DNA from: an uncultured Clostridia bacterium
GTDB taxonomy: Bacteria > Bacillota > Clostridia > TANB77 > CAG-508
Direction: 5' to 3'
DNA length: 9,382 nucleotides
Assembly (NCBI GenBank): GCA_947626705.1
Contig: CANQTJ010000061.1
Coordinates: 1 to 9,382, forward strand
This document shows, in pieces, positions 8,375-9,382 of the stretch. Position 1 is the stretch's first letter, and every line of letters starts with the position of its first letter. The notes beneath the pieces are model-generated. The model was given only the letters and a program-made list of their open reading frames with translations. It searched no databases and was not told the DNA's origin. The position numbers were made by a program, and so were the translations under genes.

Positions 8375-8382
8375 CACCTCTT
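8375..8382 (-). promoter_or_regulatory. Ribosome binding site that decides the spoIIE start
   Basis: The minus strand reads AAGAGGTG, ATAAGG, ATG. GAGGTG lies 6 bases before the ATG at 8368 and is a good Shine-Dalgarno. The in-frame GTG at 8377 is itself part of this sequence and has no Shine-Dalgarno of its own upstream (AAAAGTTTAAGAG directly abuts it), so ATG 8368 is preferred. Confidence 0.85.
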
Positions 8383-8387
8383 AAACT

Positions 8388-8415
8388 TTTATAGCATTAT
8401 TTTACTACTTGTCCT
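8388..8415 (-). promoter_or_regulatory. Candidate promoter of spoIIE
   Basis: The minus strand has AGGACA (8415-8410), a 16-base spacer and TATAAA (8393-8388) preceded by TGC, an extended -10. The leader would be only about 13 bases, just enough for the Shine-Dalgarno. No Spo0A box (TGNCGAA or its complement) is visible nearby, although spoIIE is Spo0A-activated in Bacillus. The call is tentative in such AT-rich DNA. Confidence 0.4.
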
Positions 8416-8595
8416 TTGTATTTTTTGTCTTTTTTGGAAAGCTATTTAAAAAAGTTTTTTACAAAATATGATATATAATTTTTATTTTCTTTTTTATATT
8501 CCTTTTTATATTGCACATTTTATAATATAATATCAAAAAAAGCAATATATATGCTATTTTTAACAAATAAATTAATAAAAAATATCAAAAAACAA

Positions 8596-8624
8596 TTGCA
8601 ATTTATTTTTAATTATGTTAATAT
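8596..8624 (+). promoter_or_regulatory. Candidate promoter of the Rpn-family gene
   Basis: TTGCAA (8596-8601), a 17-base spacer and TAATAT (8619-8624) preceded by TGT, which gives an extended -10-like TGTTAATAT. The -10 lies in the left arm of the dyad at 8611-8652. The match is imperfect at both hexamers. Confidence 0.35.
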
Positions 8625-8652
8625 AAAACAAATTTATATTTCAAACATAATT
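8611..8652. repeat. Long AT-rich dyad symmetry (17 paired bases)
   Basis: The outer arms AATTATGTT (8611-8619) and AACATAATT (8644-8652) are perfect complements. Directly inside, AATATAAA (8620-8627) pairs with TTTATATT (8633-8640) around a 5-base loop ACAAA, with a 3-base bulge TCA on the right arm. No T-tract follows, so it is not a standard terminator. It overlaps the candidate Rpn promoter and could be an operator, a leader hairpin or a mobile-element end. Confidence 0.75.
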
Positions 8653-8667
8653 TATTTCTAATTATCG

Positions 8668-8681
8668 TGGCACTTCTGCCA
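8668..8681 (+). other. Small GC-rich hairpin in the Rpn leader
   Basis: TGGCA (8668-8672), loop CTTC, TGCCA (8677-8681): five perfect base pairs in a region with almost no other G or C. It lies 43 bases before the ATG at 8725, with no T-tract after it, so termination is unlikely. Function unknown. Confidence 0.6.
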
Positions 8682-8710
8682 AGGAAAATTCAACAATTAA
8701 AAAAAATTAA

Positions 8711-8724
8711 AAAGGAAAGAAGGA
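8711..8724 (+). promoter_or_regulatory. Ribosome binding site of the Rpn-family gene
   Basis: AAAGGAAAGAAGGA lies directly before the ATG at 8725. AAAGGA ends 8 bases before the ATG, which is good spacing and marks that ATG as the original start even though it is now out of frame with the coding body. Confidence 0.7.
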
Positions 8725-9382
8725 ATGCAATATAGAAAAATTATTAAATCCGAAAATTGACTATGTATTTAAAAGAATATTTGGACATGTAGGAAATGAA
8801 GATATTACAGCTGAATTATTAAGCTCTATATTAAATAGAAAAGTATCTGATTTAAAATTAGACAATAATCCAATATTAGAAAAAGATATGTTAGATGACA
8901 AAATGGGAATATTAGATATTAAAGCTAAAATTGATAATTCTATTAATTGTGATATAGAGATGCAAATAGTAGATAGAAGAAATATAGAGAAAAGAATTTT
9001 ATATTATTGGAGCAAAATGTATAGTAACAGTATAAAATCTGGAGGTAAATTTAAAGATTTACAAAAAGGCATTGTAATATTAATATCTGATTATGAATTA
9101 AACAATTTAAAAGAAATTAAGAAGTACATAACAAAATGGAACATAAGAGAAGAAGAATATTCAAAAATTATATTGACAGACGTACTTGAATTTTATATAC
9201 TTGAATTGCCAAAGTTCAAGAAATATTATAAAAATACAAATAATACTGTATTGAACTCGTGGATAAAATTTATAAACAAACCAGAGGTGATAGATATGGA
9301 AGAAACTACTAAAGCAATTCAAAAAGCAAAACAAGTACTAGAAGAAATAAGTCAAGATGAACATGAAAGATATTTAGCAGAA
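8725..9382 (+). CDS. Rpn-family recombination-promoting nuclease (PD-(D/E)XK), start frameshifted, 3' end outside window
   Basis: The frame is open from 8711 to the right edge and encodes NIEKLLNPKIDYVFKRIFGH, a hallmark N-terminus of the Rpn / PD-(D/E)XK transposase-like family (PDDEXK_2). The nuclease core follows: Asp in GILDIKA, then the Glu-x-Gln of CDIEMQ, then the helix ILYYWSKMYSNSI and the LTDVLEFYILELPK segment. Family members are DNA nucleases that promote RecA-independent recombination, as shown for E. coli RpnA. The well-placed ATG at 8725 is in another frame and stops at 8760. Removing one base after it (C8728) would give MNIEKLLNPKIDY in frame. The first in-frame ATG is at 8888, which would lose the conserved N-terminus. 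It may therefore be a broken gene, a sequence error, or translated by unusual means. The family call is firm and the activity uncertain. Confidence 0.88.

Larger units (their letters stand above)
8378..8724. other. Divergent intergenic region between spoIIE and the Rpn gene
   Basis: These 347 bases are extremely AT-rich and contain no credible ORF. From left to right they hold the candidate spoIIE promoter, an A/T tract region with overlapping TATAAT copies at 8521-8531, and a weak hairpin around 8536-8560 (AGCA/TGCT with flanking A and T runs). Then come a candidate plus-strand promoter, a 42-base dyad and a small GC-rich hairpin, and finally the Shine-Dalgarno of the Rpn gene. The 8420-8590 stretch shows nothing else I can support. 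Confidence 0.8.

Noticed and set aside
8378..8480. Spo0A box upstream of spoIIE
   Set aside because: No TGNCGAA or TTCGNCA is present; the nearest sequence (TTTTGTCTTTT around 8424-8434) matches only in part.
8668..8684. T-box or other riboswitch
   Set aside because: The TGGCA hairpin lacks the T-box core (GGGTGGNACCGCG) and there is no terminator or amino-acid gene downstream.
8725..8760. Eleven-residue ORF read as a regulatory leader peptide
   Set aside because: The frame change exactly at the conserved Rpn N-terminus is explained more simply by a one-base shift. The ORF shows no codon pattern suggesting attenuation and no terminator follows it.

Overview
The window is very AT-rich and uses the standard genetic code, with UGG for Trp and no in-frame UGA. 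It carries a sporulation gene (spoIIE) next to a large Gram-positive-type surface protein. Together these suggest a low-GC, endospore-forming Firmicute of the class Clostridia, possibly a gut commensal. The lineage cannot be fixed further from this sequence.

Layout. (1) Positions 1-5657, minus strand: one uninterrupted reading frame of at least 1885 codons that runs off the left edge. It encodes an exported adhesin-like protein. In order it has a basic, hydrophobic N-terminal export signal or anchor, two GLUG-repeat blocks that each end in the same SYWC / WxFxTIWTI cap, a non-repetitive beta-rich domain of about 200 residues, two diverged SpaA/Cna-B-like domains, and at least five tandem SpaA-like repeats of about 107 residues whose sequence is mosaic. 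The C-terminus and any sorting signal lie outside the window. (2) Positions 5658-5929: the adhesin's ribosome binding site, an extended -10 promoter, and a hairpin/T-tract terminator for the gene upstream. (3) Positions 5930-8368, minus strand: spoIIE, the membrane-bound PP2C phosphatase that activates sigma-F, complete. Its real start is most likely the ATG at 8368, not the GTG nine bases upstream. (4) Positions 8369-8724: a divergent intergenic region with candidate promoters, a striking AT-rich dyad (8611-8652) and a small GC-rich hairpin (8668-8681). (5) Positions 8725-9382, plus strand: an Rpn-family PD-(D/E)XK nuclease gene that runs off the right edge. Its start codon is out of frame with the body of the gene by one base.

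How the genes relate. The spoIIE terminator and the separate promoter argue that the adhesin is transcribed on its own rather than as part of a sporulation operon. The Rpn gene is divergent and looks like an accessory gene. No shared pathway is evident. The points most worth checking are the mosaic repeat array, the unassigned middle domain of the adhesin, and the start-codon frameshift plus upstream structured DNA of the Rpn gene.
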